Origin: Gammaproteobacteria bacterium | Lineage (GTDB): Bacteria; Pseudomonadota; Gammaproteobacteria; Steroidobacterales; Steroidobacteraceae | Direction of reading: 5' to 3' | NCBI GenBank assembly: GCA_025358295.1 | Contig: JANYJY010000029.1 | Span: 1-64,000 of the forward strand | Length of the DNA: 64,000 bases | Shown here: piece after piece, positions 20,106-29,556 of the stretch | How positions within the stretch are numbered: position 1 is the stretch's first letter | How the letters are laid out: each line of letters starts with the position of its first letter | Notes under the pieces: model-generated | What the model was told of the DNA's origin: nothing | Seen by the model: the letters and a program-made list of their open reading frames with translations, nothing else | The model's database searches: none | Made by a program: the position numbers and the translations under genes

Positions 20106-21601
20106 GGCGCAGGACCTGTCATGTTGACGAAGAACGGCGCGGCAACGTGTCCATCGAGGCAACCGGCATCGAGTGTGCGTGGCGCCGCCGCATCCAGAAA
20201 CTCTGCCATCAATCGAGGCATACATCCGGTGGCGACCTGACCATGACCCTCGCCGTTTAAGATCAAGTGCCGATGGTTCGTCAGATAGCGCGCCGCGCGT
20301 TCAGCATCGGCGGGCGGAGTCACCGGGTCCGCTTCGCCCGACAGCAGCAGGGTTGGAATGTCGCTGTGCAAGGGACTATGCAGATCGGCGTCCACGGCTC
20401 CTCGCGGCCACAGCTTGCAGACCTCCATCAGCGCATCCAATTGATCCGTACCTTGGTAGGTCCGAGAAATAGCCTCGCGGTCTATGTCGGCGCCGAGGAA
20501 AAAAGGCACGTCTTCACTGCAGATAACGCTGTTCTGCATGCCGCTCGCGAGCTGATCGCCGACCTGGCGGGCGGTCATGACGGTCTGTGCGGCGAGCGGC
20601 GCCGGATCGCCCTCGGCAGCGCGATGGATCAGGGTGGGCAGCAGCGCCGCTTGGGTGGCGTTGTAAGAGAGAAATCTCAAGGAGGCAACCAGCATGGCGC
20701 GGTTGAACTCAATTTTTAGCGGCAGGCCGCTGTTCGGATCCTCAATGGTAATGGCCGATTTTCGGGGTCCGAACTGCTGCAGCAAGCCATCTAGGTTACG
20801 ACGCAATTCAGGATAGGCTGCGGCGCAATCCTTGGACTCCTCGCAGCGGGTCACGATGAGTTGCAACGCGCGCTCGGCGTCGAGCGGTGTAGCGGGGCCG
20901 ATCTTCTGTTCAGGAAAAGTCACGCCGTCCAAGATCGCCGCTTGAACGACCGTGGGGTGGCGGCGCATGTAAAGCTGCGCCACTCGCGTGCCATAGGAGA
21001 CTCCGTACAGATCGATGCTCGCGAATCCAAGCGCTTGGCGTACGGCCTCCAGATCCGCAACGGCCGCGCTGCTGGTGTAGTAGCGCACGCGCTCGCCATA
21101 CTTGTGCAGGCACGTGAGCGTTGCTTGACGCAGCGCCGGCATTGCGTCGTCCTGCGCCAGCCAGTCCTCGGGATATGCGCAGGCAAGCGGCGCGGATTTG
21201 CCGGTGCCGCGTTGATCGACGAGAACGATATCGTGATTGCGATTCAGCCGTGTAAATGCACCAGCGTAGCTGGCATACATCGCCGTGGCGCCCTGGCCCG
21301 GTCCGCCCGCGAGCAGGAACAAGGGCGCCGCCGCGCGCCGATTGAGCGCGGGCACCACGGCGATACTGAGATCGATGGTCGCCCCTCCGGGCTGCGATCG
21401 GTCTTCCGGTACTGTGAGCGCGCCACAACGCGCGGCGATCGACACCAGCCGCAGGGGATGCTCCAGGCGGCATTCGTGCAAGGACAGACCTGTAGCCGGC
21501 GCGGCAGTTGCCGGTCGCGTCCACAGGCAAGCAACGGCCAATGAGCCGCACAGGGCCATCCCCCCGGCGCTCGCCACTGTATTCCTCCACCCACGACGCA
21601 T
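20102..21601 (-). CDS. Secreted alpha/beta hydrolase, tripeptidyl/prolyl aminopeptidase-like
   Basis: The 499-residue product has a signal-peptide-like N-terminus (basic start, hydrophobic stretch to about residue 30, then ATAAP). The fold motifs are HGGPG-type LAGGPGQG, DQRGTGKSAPL, the nucleophile elbow GVSYGTR with Ser near residue 200, the Asp in SGEADPVTPP and the His in GEGHGQ. This matches the family of tripeptidyl aminopeptidases and proline iminopeptidase-like enzymes that act outside the cytoplasm. It is first in an operon with the NatAB-like exporter, so a role in processing or tolerating an exported peptide is possible but unproven. Confidence 0.8.
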   Translation of the reverse strand: MRRGWRNTVASAGGMALCGSLAVACLWTRPATAAPATGLSLHECRLEHPLRLVSIAARCGALTVPEDRSQPGGATIDLSIAVVPALNRRAAAPLFLLAGGPGQGATAMYASYAGAFTRLNRNHDIVLVDQRGTGKSAPLACAYPEDWLAQDDAMPALRQATLTCLHKYGERVRYYTSSAAVADLEAVRQALGFASIDLYGVSYGTRVAQLYMRRHPTVVQAAILDGVTFPEQKIGPATPLDAERALQLIVTRCEESKDCAAAYPELRRNLDGLLQQFGPRKSAITIEDPNSGLPLKIEFNRAMLVASLRFLSYNATQAALLPTLIHRAAEGDPAPLAAQTVMTARQVGDQLASGMQNSVICSEDVPFFLGADIDREAISRTYQGTDQLDALMEVCKLWPRGAVDADLHSPLHSDIPTLLLSGEADPVTPPADAERAARYLTNHRHLILNGEGHGQVATGCMPRLMAEFLDAAAPRTLDAGCLDGHVAAPFFVNMTGPAP

Positions 21602-21701
21602 ACGAATCTCCGATTTCCGACGATTGTAGGGGATTGACTACCATTCGAAGCCCGCGACTTGGTAGATTTGCGGCCCAAGTCGTCTTTACCCAAGGCCAAC
21701 C

Positions 21702-23225
21702 ATGACCGTGATTCGCGAAGCCGATGTGATTGCTAGCGTTGCCGATGCCCTGCAATACATCTCCTACTATCACACTCCGGATTTCATCAGCGCCATGGGG
21801 CGTGCTTATGACAGGGAGCAAAGTCCCTCGGCCCGCGACGCAATTGCGCAAATACTTACCAATTCGCGCATGTGTGCGGAAGGTCATCGGCCCATTTGTC
21901 AGGACACCGGGATCGTCGTCGTGTTCGTCAAAGTCGGCATGGGCGTGCGCTGGGACGCGACCCACGACCTCGAGACCATGATCAATGAAGGAGTGCGGCG
22001 CGCCTACTTGAACCCCGACAACAAGCTGCGCGCGTCCATGGTGTCGGATCCGGCCTTTAAGCGAACCAACACTCGGGACAACACGCCGGCGGTAATCCAT
22101 ACCGAATTTGGGCCCGGCGCCGAGGTCGAGATCACGGTCGCCGCCAAGGGCGGTGGATCGGAAAATAAGTCACTATTTGCGATGTTGAACCCTTCAGATT
22201 CGGTCGCTGATTGGGTGCTCGACAGGGTGCCGGAGATGGGCGCAGGCTGGTGTCCGCCCGGCATGTTGGGAGTGGGCATCGGCGGCAGCGCCGAGAAGGC
22301 CATGCTCTTGGCGAAGAAATCGCTGATGGAGCCCATAGACATCGTCGATCTGATCGCGCGCGGGCCGAAAACCGCCTTGGAAGAATTGCGCTTGGAAATA
22401 TACCAACGCGTTAACGCACTCGGCATCGGTGCCCAGGGCCTCGGCGGCCTCACCACGGTGCTCGATGTGAAAGTACTGGATTACCCGACTCATGCCGCAT
22501 CATTGCCGGTGGCGGTGATTCCAAATTGTGCCGCCACCCGTCATATTCATTTCACTCTCGATGGTTCCGGGCCGGCGATGCTCGAGCCGCCGAATCTAGA
22601 TTTGTGGCCCAAGGTGAAGTGGGCCGCGGATGCCGGGGCGCGGCGCGTAGCGCTCGACGGAATGACGCCGGCTGAGGTTGCGAGTTGGAAGCCGGGTGAG
22701 CGGTTATTGCTCTCGGGCAAACTCTTGACCGGCCGGGACGCCGCACACAAACGCATCTGCGCCCTGCTCGACGCTGGCAAGCCGTTGCCCGCTGGCCTGG
22801 ATTTTCATGGCCGCGTCATTTACTACGTCGGACCGGTCGATCCCGTGGGCACGGAAATAGTCGGACCGGCAGGTCCCACCACCGCGAATCGCATGGATCG
22901 GTTTACCGACACCATGCTGGGCAAAGCCGGTTTGCTGGCCATGGTCGGCAAGGCGGAGCGCGGTCCCGAGACTGTTCAATCCATCGCAAAGTACCGCTCT
23001 GCTTATTTGATCGCAGTCGGCGGCGCCGCATTTCTCGTCTCGAATGCCATTCGCGCCAGCCGCGTGATTGCCTTTCCGGAACTCGGCATGGAAGCGGTGT
23101 ATGAGTTTGACGTGCGCGACATGCCGGTCACCGTGGCAGTGAGTTCCGACGGCATTTCCGTGCATGACACAGGGCCAAAGGCTTGGGCGGGAAAATTCGC
23201 GGGCATTCCGCTGACCGTGGAATAG
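21702..23225 (+). CDS. fumA: Class I fumarate hydratase (iron-sulfur)
   Basis: This enzyme converts fumarate and malate in the TCA cycle using a [4Fe-4S] cluster. The 507-residue product contains both the alpha and beta regions in one chain. The three cluster cysteines are visible in ICQDTGIVV, GWCPPGM and PNCAATRH. The C-terminal half has VGPVDPVG and GPTTANRMD, typical of the beta part. It diverges from the hydrolase-exporter operon with a 100-base gap. The oxygen-sensitive class I enzyme is common in gammaproteobacteria; whether a class II FumC exists cannot be seen here. Confidence 0.93.
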   Translation: MTVIREADVIASVADALQYISYYHTPDFISAMGRAYDREQSPSARDAIAQILTNSRMCAEGHRPICQDTGIVVVFVKVGMGVRWDATHDLETMINEGVRRAYLNPDNKLRASMVSDPAFKRTNTRDNTPAVIHTEFGPGAEVEITVAAKGGGSENKSLFAMLNPSDSVADWVLDRVPEMGAGWCPPGMLGVGIGGSAEKAMLLAKKSLMEPIDIVDLIARGPKTALEELRLEIYQRVNALGIGAQGLGGLTTVLDVKVLDYPTHAASLPVAVIPNCAATRHIHFTLDGSGPAMLEPPNLDLWPKVKWAADAGARRVALDGMTPAEVASWKPGERLLLSGKLLTGRDAAHKRICALLDAGKPLPAGLDFHGRVIYYVGPVDPVGTEIVGPAGPTTANRMDRFTDTMLGKAGLLAMVGKAERGPETVQSIAKYRSAYLIAVGGAAFLVSNAIRASRVIAFPELGMEAVYEFDVRDMPVTVAVSSDGISVHDTGPKAWAGKFAGIPLTVE

Positions 23226-23237
23226 TCGCAAAGCGCT

Positions 23238-23891
23238 TCAGTACTTGATCGAGCACCCGTATGGTCTGGTCACCGGATGTGCGACCGGGTTGCCCTGAGC
23301 CACGGCCAACATGGCTTCCTTGAGGTAGGGTTCGGCATGGGGGATATCGCTCGCATCCGCGGTGGCCAGGCTGTCGATGCCGCCCATGTATTGCAAAATT
23401 CCGTTCTTGTCGATGACGAACATATGCGGCGTGGTTTTGGCGCCATACAGGCGGCCGACAGCGCCTGCCGGGTCCAGCAACACCGCCGTCGGCGCAGCGC
23501 CGCGCGACTGCGTCAGCGCGTCCGCGGCAGGGCCGTTGACATAGCCCTGCTTACCTGGCGCCGACGAGATTACGCTCAACCAGACCACCCCTTGCCGTTG
23601 CGCCAGGGCTTGCAGACTTTGCATGTTGCCGGCGGCGTAGTGTTTGTGAGTGTAGGGGCATTCGGCATTGGTCCACTCCAGCACCACGGTCTTGCCTCGG
23701 TACTGGCTTAATGCGACCGAGCTGCCCTTGCTATTCGTGGCGGTGAATACCGGCGCCGGCTCGCCGACCTGTAATGTGCCGCTCACGGCTGGGGCGGTCA
23801 GTCCTGTGAGGCCTACGCAGAATAGCGCCACCTTCGGCCATGCCCAGACTCGGGCGGATCGAGTTATTTCAATTGACGTATAAGTGCTCAT
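23238..23891 (-). CDS. Secreted redoxin/thioredoxin-family protein
   Basis: The 217-residue product starts with a signal-peptide-like region (about residues 1-37, ending in AVSG). A peroxiredoxin-type fold follows: GEPAPVFTATNSKG, then GKTVVLEWTNAECPYTHKHY, in which the single Cys occupies the peroxidatic position. The C-terminus ends RPYGCSIKY, with a second Cys typical of this subfamily. It probably acts in thiol redox chemistry in the periplasm. It converges on fumA, with 12 bases between the stops. The specific substrate is unknown. Confidence 0.75.
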   Translation of the reverse strand: MSTYTSIEITRSARVWAWPKVALFCVGLTGLTAPAVSGTLQVGEPAPVFTATNSKGSSVALSQYRGKTVVLEWTNAECPYTHKHYAAGNMQSLQALAQRQGVVWLSVISSAPGKQGYVNGPAADALTQSRGAAPTAVLLDPAGAVGRLYGAKTTPHMFVIDKNGILQYMGGIDSLATADASDIPHAEPYLKEAMLAVAQGNPVAHPVTRPYGCSIKY

Positions 23892-24012
23892 TATCGAATC
23901 CCAGGGACTTCGCCCACAGGGTTAGGTGCCCCGGGGAGACGTAGGTTCCCTGGTACTTTGGCAATCAGACGCATAGAGTACGCGCCTCGCGGATAATCGA
24001 GTATTCAGGGTC

Positions 24013-25950
24013 ATGCGCTTCGCCAGGGAATATGGGGTCATCGTAATCGGCGGGGGCCATGCGGGCACCGAAGCCGCGCTGGCGGCTGCACGCATGGGAC
24101 AGCCGACTTTACTTCTGACGCACAATATCGAGACTCTGGGGCAGATGAGCTGCAACCCGGCTATCGGCGGGATCGGCAAGGGTCACTTGGTGAAGGAAAT
24201 CGACGCCTTGGGCGGTGCGATGGCGCACGCGACCGATGCAGCCGGGATCCAGTTCCGTACGCTCAATCTAAGCAAGGGCCCCGCGGTCCGCGCCACGCGC
24301 GCACAGGCCGACCGGCAACTTTATAAGCGAGCGATTCGACGCGCGCTCGAGACCCAGGCGAATCTCACCCTGTTTCAGCAAGAAGCGGCCGACCTTCTGC
24401 TGGAGGGCGATCGCGTGGTGGGTGTCGTTACCCAAAGCGGTATCGAATTTCGGGCTCGCGCCGTCGTTTTGACCGTCGGCACCTTCTTGGGCGGCCGGAT
24501 TCATGTCGGCCTGGAAAGTCATCCCGGCGGCCGCGCCGGCGATCCGCCGTCCATACGGCTGGCGGCACAACTGCGGGAACTCAATTTGCGTGTGGGTCGG
24601 TTGAAAACCGGCACACCGCCGCGGATCGACGGCCGCAGCATCGACTTCTCCGTGATGCGCGAACAGCACAGCGACGAGCCGCGCCCCGTATTCTCGTACC
24701 TCGGCAACCGCGACCGGCATCCCCGCCAGTTGCCCTGCCATATTACGGCGACCAACGAGCGGACCCACGACATTATTCGCGGCGCCAGTTCCCGGTCGCC
24801 GATGTTCACCGGCCTGATCGAGGGCGTGGGACCGCGCTACTGTCCTTCGGTGGAGGACAAGGTCGTACGATTTGCGGACAAACATTCGCACCAGATTTTC
24901 GTCGAGCCCGAGGGCTTGGATACCCACGAGATCTATCCCAACGGAATTTCCACGAGTTTGCCGTTCGACGTGCAGTATGAGTTCGTACGCACCATCGCTG
25001 GATTCGAAAACGCGCACATCACGCGCCCGGGCTACGCCATCGAATATGACTTTTTCGATCCACGCGATCTGAAGTTCAGTCTCGAGAGTAAATTTCTCCA
25101 AGGCTTGTTTTTCGCCGGTCAAATCAACGGTACCACTGGCTATGAGGAGGCAGCGGCTCAGGGACTGCTCGCCGGCGCGAATGCGGCGCTCAGCGCCGAC
25201 GGCCGCCAAGCGTGGTGTCCGAAGCGGAGTGAGGCCTACATCGGCGTGCTGGTCGATGATTTGGTCACGCGCGGCGCCCCCGAGCCCTACCGCATGTTTA
25301 CCAGCCGCGCCGAATATCGTCTGAGCCTGCGTGAAGACAACGCGGATTTGCGCCTCACGTCGCAAGGCCGGGAGCTCGGGTTGATCGACGATGCTCGCTG
25401 GGAGTTCTTTTTGCGCAAGAGCGCGGCCGTCGCGGACGAGCTGTCACGTTTGACCGCGGCAGTGGTGCAGCCCGCCGACGTGGATCCGGCCTTGCTCGCG
25501 AAACTGGGCTCGCCGCTATCGCGCGAGGCGCACGCCCTGGATTTATTGCGCCGGCCGGAGCTCGCCTACGATGACTTGCATCTGGCCGCCCCCTGGGAAG
25601 CCGCTGCGACGAGCGCTGACGGCAGTGCGGATTTGTGCACCGTAGGCACGTGGCGCGATGACGAGTGCTTGGCTGAGCAAGTAAAATTGCAAGTCGACGT
25701 ACAAGCAAAGTACTCGGGCTACCTGAGGCGCCAAAACGAAGAAATCGAACGTCACCTGCGCAATGACGAATTGCGCCTGCCGCTGAATATCGACTATGAC
25801 GAGGTCAGCGGCTTGTCGAACGAGGCGCGCCAGCGCTTGCGCGACGTGCGTCCCGAGACTCTGGGCCAGGCGGCGCGGATTCCGGGCCTGACGCCGGCAG
25901 CGGTGTCGCTGCTCTTGGTACATCTCAAAAGGCGCGACCGCGCGGCTTAG
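24013..25950 (+). CDS. mnmG: tRNA uridine-5-carboxymethylaminomethyl modification enzyme MnmG
   Basis: MnmG is the FAD-dependent partner of MnmE in wobble-uridine modification. The 645-residue product has the FAD-binding [19 protein letters not shown] near the N-terminus, [16 protein letters not shown], the two conserved GIDA signatures (around [13 protein letters not shown] and [13 protein letters not shown]), and the C-terminal MnmE-binding helical region ending in KRRDRAA. The start is the ATG at 24013. The 121-base gap upstream has no strong promoter that I can defend. glutathione peroxidase follows ten bases downstream. Confidence 0.97.
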   Translation: MRFAREYGVIVIGGGHAGTEAALAAARMGQPTLLLTHNIETLGQMSCNPAIGGIGKGHLVKEIDALGGAMAHATDAAGIQFRTLNLSKGPAVRATRAQADRQLYKRAIRRALETQANLTLFQQEAADLLLEGDRVVGVVTQSGIEFRARAVVLTVGTFLGGRIHVGLESHPGGRAGDPPSIRLAAQLRELNLRVGRLKTGTPPRIDGRSIDFSVMREQHSDEPRPVFSYLGNRDRHPRQLPCHITATNERTHDIIRGASSRSPMFTGLIEGVGPRYCPSVEDKVVRFADKHSHQIFVEPEGLDTHEIYPNGISTSLPFDVQYEFVRTIAGFENAHITRPGYAIEYDFFDPRDLKFSLESKFLQGLFFAGQINGTTGYEEAAAQGLLAGANAALSADGRQAWCPKRSEAYIGVLVDDLVTRGAPEPYRMFTSRAEYRLSLREDNADLRLTSQGRELGLIDDARWEFFLRKSAAVADELSRLTAAVVQPADVDPALLAKLGSPLSREAHALDLLRRPELAYDDLHLAAPWEAAATSADGSADLCTVGTWRDDECLAEQVKLQVDVQAKYSGYLRRQNEEIERHLRNDELRLPLNIDYDEVSGLSNEARQRLRDVRPETLGQAARIPGLTPAAVSLLLVHLKRRDRAA

Positions 25951-25960
25951 GGACGGAATT

Positions 25961-26440
25961 ATGGCGAATTTCTACGATTTCTCGGTACCGGGTCTCGACG
26001 GCAGCTCCGGTATACTTGCCTCATTGCGCGGCAAAGTAACTCTGGCCGTCAACGTTGCCAGCCATTGTGGCTACACGCCGCAGTACACGGGATTGGAAGA
26101 GCTCTACCAAGAGCTCAAGGATCAGAATTTCACCGTCGTCGGCTTCCCCTGCAATCAATTCGGCGCGCAAGAGCCGGGCACGGCCGCCGAGATCCAGAGT
26201 TTCTGTTCCCTGACCTATGGCGTGAGCTTTCCCTTGGCGGCAAAAATCGACGTCAATGGCCCTCATCGGCATGCGCTCTATGCTTGGCTGACGGCAAAGG
26301 AGAACGGCTTTCCCGGAGACATCGGCTGGAATTTTGAGAAATTCCTGATCGATCGCAGCGGTCGGGTGATTCGCCGATACCCTTCGGGAACCAAGCCGAC
26401 GGATTCCACGTTTTTGCAGGATTTGGCGGACACTTTATAG
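25961..26440 (+). CDS. Cysteine-type glutathione peroxidase family protein
   Basis: The 159-residue product reduces hydroperoxides using thiol donors. The peroxidatic residue is Cys36 in NVASHCGYT, with the active-site Gln in FPCNQFGAQEPG (whose Cys may resolve the disulfide) and the Trp-Asn pair in WNFEKFLIDRSG. The length and blocks match bacterial BtuE/Gpx-type thiol peroxidases. It lies ten bases after mnmG and is probably transcribed with it. No signal peptide is present, so it is cytoplasmic. Confidence 0.92.
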   Translation: MANFYDFSVPGLDGSSGILASLRGKVTLAVNVASHCGYTPQYTGLEELYQELKDQNFTVVGFPCNQFGAQEPGTAAEIQSFCSLTYGVSFPLAAKIDVNGPHRHALYAWLTAKENGFPGDIGWNFEKFLIDRSGRVIRRYPSGTKPTDSTFLQDLADTL

Positions 26441-26448
26441 AGTGCCCA

Positions 26449-26465
26449 GCGCCGGCGCCGGCGCC
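26449..26465. repeat. GC-only palindromic tandem repeat after the peroxidase gene
   Basis: GCGCCGGCGCCGGCGC is a perfect palindrome built from a GCGCCG unit, lying nine bases after the glutathione peroxidase stop. It sits inside a wider arm pair (AGAGTG near 26439 and CACTCT near 26499) that could form a long hairpin before a short T-run. It may serve as a weak terminator or as an mRNA end structure. Confidence 0.35.
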
Positions 26466-26547
26466 GCCGACTTCAAGCGAGTGGCATTTTGCCCGCCCAC
26501 TCTTTAACATCAGCGCACTATTTGAACCTCGCGGCTCGGAGAATTAG

Positions 26548-27177
26548 ATGCTTTCTCGATTGAATGCCTTGACGTGGCTTGGCGCGGCGTTGAGTTTGAG
26601 TTGGTCAATTGGCGCACACGCGGCGGGCGATCCGGCACTCGGAGAGAAGAAATTCTATACGTGCTTCGGGTGTCACGGCATCGAGAACTACAGGAATGCC
26701 TATCCCGACTACAGTGTTCCTAAGTTGCGCCACCAAAACGCGTCCTACATCGTTGCGGCGCTGCAGGAGTATCGCAGCGGTGAGCGGCCGCACGCGACCA
26801 TGCACGCTCAGTCGGCATCGCTATCCGATCAAGACATGGCAGACATCGCTGCCTACCTGCAAGGACCGGAACCGGTGAAGCCGGGCGCTCCCACCGGCGC
26901 AACGGTGCCGAAGCAAGTGGCCGCTTGCGTCGCCTGTCACGGCGAGACCGGTCTCGGCATCGAAGCACCGATGACGCCCAAGCCGGCCGTGATTGCCGGG
27001 CAGCATATCGATTACCTGGAACAAGCGCTGACCTCGTATCACAATGGCCGTCGCAAGAACGTGGTGATGGGCGGCATGTCGCAGCTGCTCACCAGCCCCG
27101 AAGACGTCAGGATTGCGGCGGCATATTTCGCGGGCCAACCCTCTCCCTTGACTACCGCGAAGGTTGGCGGCAAATAA
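26548..27177 (+). CDS. Diheme cytochrome c (c4-like)
   Basis: The 209-residue periplasmic electron carrier has a signal peptide (cleavage expected near AHA, about residue 25) and two heme c sites: CFGCH at residues 39-43 and CVACH near residues 128-132. Each half has a distal Met candidate (for example in MHAQSAS and MGGMSQ). The two-domain arrangement of about 100 residues each matches cytochrome c4, which feeds terminal oxidases in gammaproteobacteria. A GGAG ribosome site precedes the ATG at 26548. Confidence 0.88.
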   Translation: MLSRLNALTWLGAALSLSWSIGAHAAGDPALGEKKFYTCFGCHGIENYRNAYPDYSVPKLRHQNASYIVAALQEYRSGERPHATMHAQSASLSDQDMADIAAYLQGPEPVKPGAPTGATVPKQVAACVACHGETGLGIEAPMTPKPAVIAGQHIDYLEQALTSYHNGRRKNVVMGGMSQLLTSPEDVRIAAAYFAGQPSPLTTAKVGGK

Positions 27178-27201
27178 CTGCGCGGCCGGCGCCGCTCAGC
27201 G

Positions 27202-29145
27202 TTATTTTTCCAGGGTGATCAGGAATTGCGCGAACGCCTTGTAGTAGGCATCGCGGTTTTGCTTTTTCAGAAAACCGTCGCCTTCGTCGCCGCCCATCAA
27301 ATACCAGACATCGTTGCCCTTGCTGCGTAGTCGATAGACCATCTGTTCCGCTTCGTTCATCGTCACGCGCGTATCGTTCTTGCCGTGGACGATGAGCAGT
27401 GGCCGCGTAATGCGATCCGCGTTGGTCAGGGGTGATATGCGCCGTAAGAACGCGCGCATGTCGGGCTCGCGTTCGTCGCCGAATTCGGCGCGGCGCTGGT
27501 TTTGGCTATACGCCGGGGCATTGGCCAGAAAACCGACCCAATCGGCGATGCCGGCAACGTCCACTCCGCCGCGCAGGCGCTCGCTGAAATTAACCATGGT
27601 TGCGAGCGTCAGATAGCCGCCATAAGAGCTACCTGAAACCACCAAATGCTTGGCGTCATACGCGCCTTGCAAACCCAGCCAGACGAGCAGCGCGCCGACA
27701 TCTTTGACGGCATCCTCGCGCAACGTACCGTCGTCGAGCGCCATATAATTTTTTCCGTAACCTGACGAGCCGCGTACATTGGGTGCTACGACTGCGTACC
27801 CGAGCTCATTCACTACGTATTGCAGCCACGGATCGAAGCCGGGCCGGAACTGCCCCTCGGGACCCTCGTGCAAGCTGATCAGCACCGGGTGCGGACCCGA
27901 AGTGGCCGGCTCGTACACATACATTGGAATCTGGCGCGCTTTGCCGTCGCTGCGGTCAAAGGTCGGAAACTGCATGAGTCGCGGTGTCACGAATTTCGCG
28001 GGATCGACGGCGCCGGCCTCGCTGTGGGTCCATGCATCCAAGCGGTTCGCGGCGATGTCGAGAACGTAGGCATCGCGCGGCCGGTTGGATGCGGAAAAGC
28101 CGAAGGCAAGACGAGAGCCGTCGGCATTGAAACTCAAGGAGCCAATGATGCCTGGCGCGGGAAGCCGGGGCGGAATCAGATCTTGATGCGTGCGCAAATC
28201 AAGCACATTGAGCTTATCGATGCCGGCCTCGTTGCTGACGTACGCCAAATAATGCCCATCGCGCGATAAGGCCAATTCCTCTATGTCCCAGGAGACGGGG
28301 CCGGAGATCACGGTCTTCTCGCCCGAAAAGACATTGACGTAGCGGAGTGCGGCAAACTCCGTGTCGCGATCCGAGATCCAATACACGCCCTGACCATCGC
28401 GGGAAAACTTGGCGTCCGTGATTGCAACTTTGCCTGGGGACGGATCGACTTCGCGCTTTTGCCCTGAGCTCAAGTCCACAATGTACAGATACCCCTCGGC
28501 TACCGACACGCTCTTCAACACCAGCAGTTTGCGGTCGTCCGGCGACCAGTCGAGCGGGCGCCACGCCGCGCCATCCCCGCTAACCGCCAGCCGCGGCAGC
28601 GAGCCGGCGTCCGGATCGACGACGTCGATGTCGTAGCTGACCCCATCGCGTGCGGTGCTGAAAAAGGCGACCTCACGTCCCGCGTTCGACCACAGCGGAG
28701 CGCCGTTGGCCCACTTGCCGCTGGTGAGCAGTTTGGCCTCCGGCTCGCCCAGCCGCTGATAATAGAGTTGCGCATGGTCGCCGCCGCCGGCGTCCGTGAG
28801 GTACACGTAGGCGCTGCGCCCGGGGTCGGGCGAAAAGGCGGCGTGTGTGATGGGATCGCGCAGGAAGGTCAGTTGCCGGCGCTCGCCGGCAGGCTGCTCC
28901 ACCAGATGCAGCTGATCAACATCGCCGAAACGAGTGCTGATCAGCAATTGACCCTTCGGCGAGAAACCCAGCGGAGTTGCCTGGCGCGCATTCAAATAGG
29001 CGTCCAGTTTCTCGCTCAATTCCGCTGACGGCTCGGGGATATTGTCGAGGATCAGGTTGCCGCGCTGAACCCGTGGCAGCGGCGCCGCAGCGGCGACCGA
29101 AAGCGACGCCGCCGCCGTCAACAGCAATAAATAAATTCGATTCAT
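27202..29145 (-). CDS. S9-family (prolyl oligopeptidase-type) peptidase homologue lacking the catalytic His
   Basis: The 647-residue product has a signal peptide (MNRIYLLLLTAAASLSVAAAA), a beta-propeller region with several WD40/PD40-like repeats (about residues 45-390) and a C-terminal alpha/beta hydrolase domain. The Ser nucleophile lies in GSSYGGY near residue 505 and the Asp in GKNDTRV near 590. The place normally filled by the catalytic His (DEGHGF) reads DEGDGF here, so the triad looks broken. It may be an inactive or altered relative. The ATG at 29145 fits the signal peptide; the longer upstream frame is not real. It diverges from the gene at 29176. Confidence 0.82.
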   Translation of the reverse strand: MNRIYLLLLTAAASLSVAAAAPLPRVQRGNLILDNIPEPSAELSEKLDAYLNARQATPLGFSPKGQLLISTRFGDVDQLHLVEQPAGERRQLTFLRDPITHAAFSPDPGRSAYVYLTDAGGGDHAQLYYQRLGEPEAKLLTSGKWANGAPLWSNAGREVAFFSTARDGVSYDIDVVDPDAGSLPRLAVSGDGAAWRPLDWSPDDRKLLVLKSVSVAEGYLYIVDLSSGQKREVDPSPGKVAITDAKFSRDGQGVYWISDRDTEFAALRYVNVFSGEKTVISGPVSWDIEELALSRDGHYLAYVSNEAGIDKLNVLDLRTHQDLIPPRLPAPGIIGSLSFNADGSRLAFGFSASNRPRDAYVLDIAANRLDAWTHSEAGAVDPAKFVTPRLMQFPTFDRSDGKARQIPMYVYEPATSGPHPVLISLHEGPEGQFRPGFDPWLQYVVNELGYAVVAPNVRGSSGYGKNYMALDDGTLREDAVKDVGALLVWLGLQGAYDAKHLVVSGSSYGGYLTLATMVNFSERLRGGVDVAGIADWVGFLANAPAYSQNQRRAEFGDEREPDMRAFLRRISPLTNADRITRPLLIVHGKNDTRVTMNEAEQMVYRLRSKGNDVWYLMGGDEGDGFLKKQNRDAYYKAFAQFLITLEK

Positions 29146-29149
29146 AAGA

Positions 29150-29172
29150 CCTATGTTCTCATACGACATAGG
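29150..29172. repeat. Perfect inverted repeat filling a 30-base divergent gap
   Basis: CCTATGT at 29150-29156 and ACATAGG at 29166-29172 are perfect 7-base arms with a 9-base spacer. They lie between the start codons of the S9 peptidase (29145, minus) and an unknown gene (29176, plus). The element could be an operator, or a hairpin covering the ribosome site of either transcript. Confidence 0.6.
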
Positions 29173-29175
29173 ATA

Positions 29176-29556
29176 ATGGGACAGATGGCAGCCTACGAAC
29201 ATCTGCTGAAATCCTACGAGGTCTCGGACCTGCTCGACGATATTGCGAGCGCCGATCCGCCGGCCTACCTGCGCCGCTGCATCGCCGAGGGCTATTCCGC
29301 CGCTTCGCTTTCTTGGCCCCGAGTGCAGCAGCTCGCGGTTTGCGCCATGGTTCTCGATGCCGTCGTCAACGACCGCGACTACGACTTCTTTGAGGCTGAG
29401 TTGATAGCGGATTGGCGCATCCATTACGCGGCCGCATGTCGCAAACTGAGAGATCCCGCAGCCCAAGTTCTGCGCCGTGCTGTGGAGCGCGACCGGCCAC
29501 AAGAGGCGGCAGCGGCCGAACTGGAAACGCTGGCGAACAGCGTGTCTGCGCCTTGA
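29176..29556 (+). CDS. Hypothetical protein
   Basis: This 126-residue, mainly alpha-helical, acidic product has no membrane segment or signal peptide. I do not recognise a family. It starts MGQMAAYEHLLKSYEV, with an AGGA a few bases before the ATG. Its stop TGA touches the ATG of the next gene (29557), so the two are probably translated together. Codon choice looks like that of the neighbours. It lies between an S9 peptidase and rsmG. Confidence 0.6.
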   Translation: MGQMAAYEHLLKSYEVSDLLDDIASADPPAYLRRCIAEGYSAASLSWPRVQQLAVCAMVLDAVVNDRDYDFFEAELIADWRIHYAAACRKLRDPAAQVLRRAVERDRPQEAAAAELETLANSVSAP

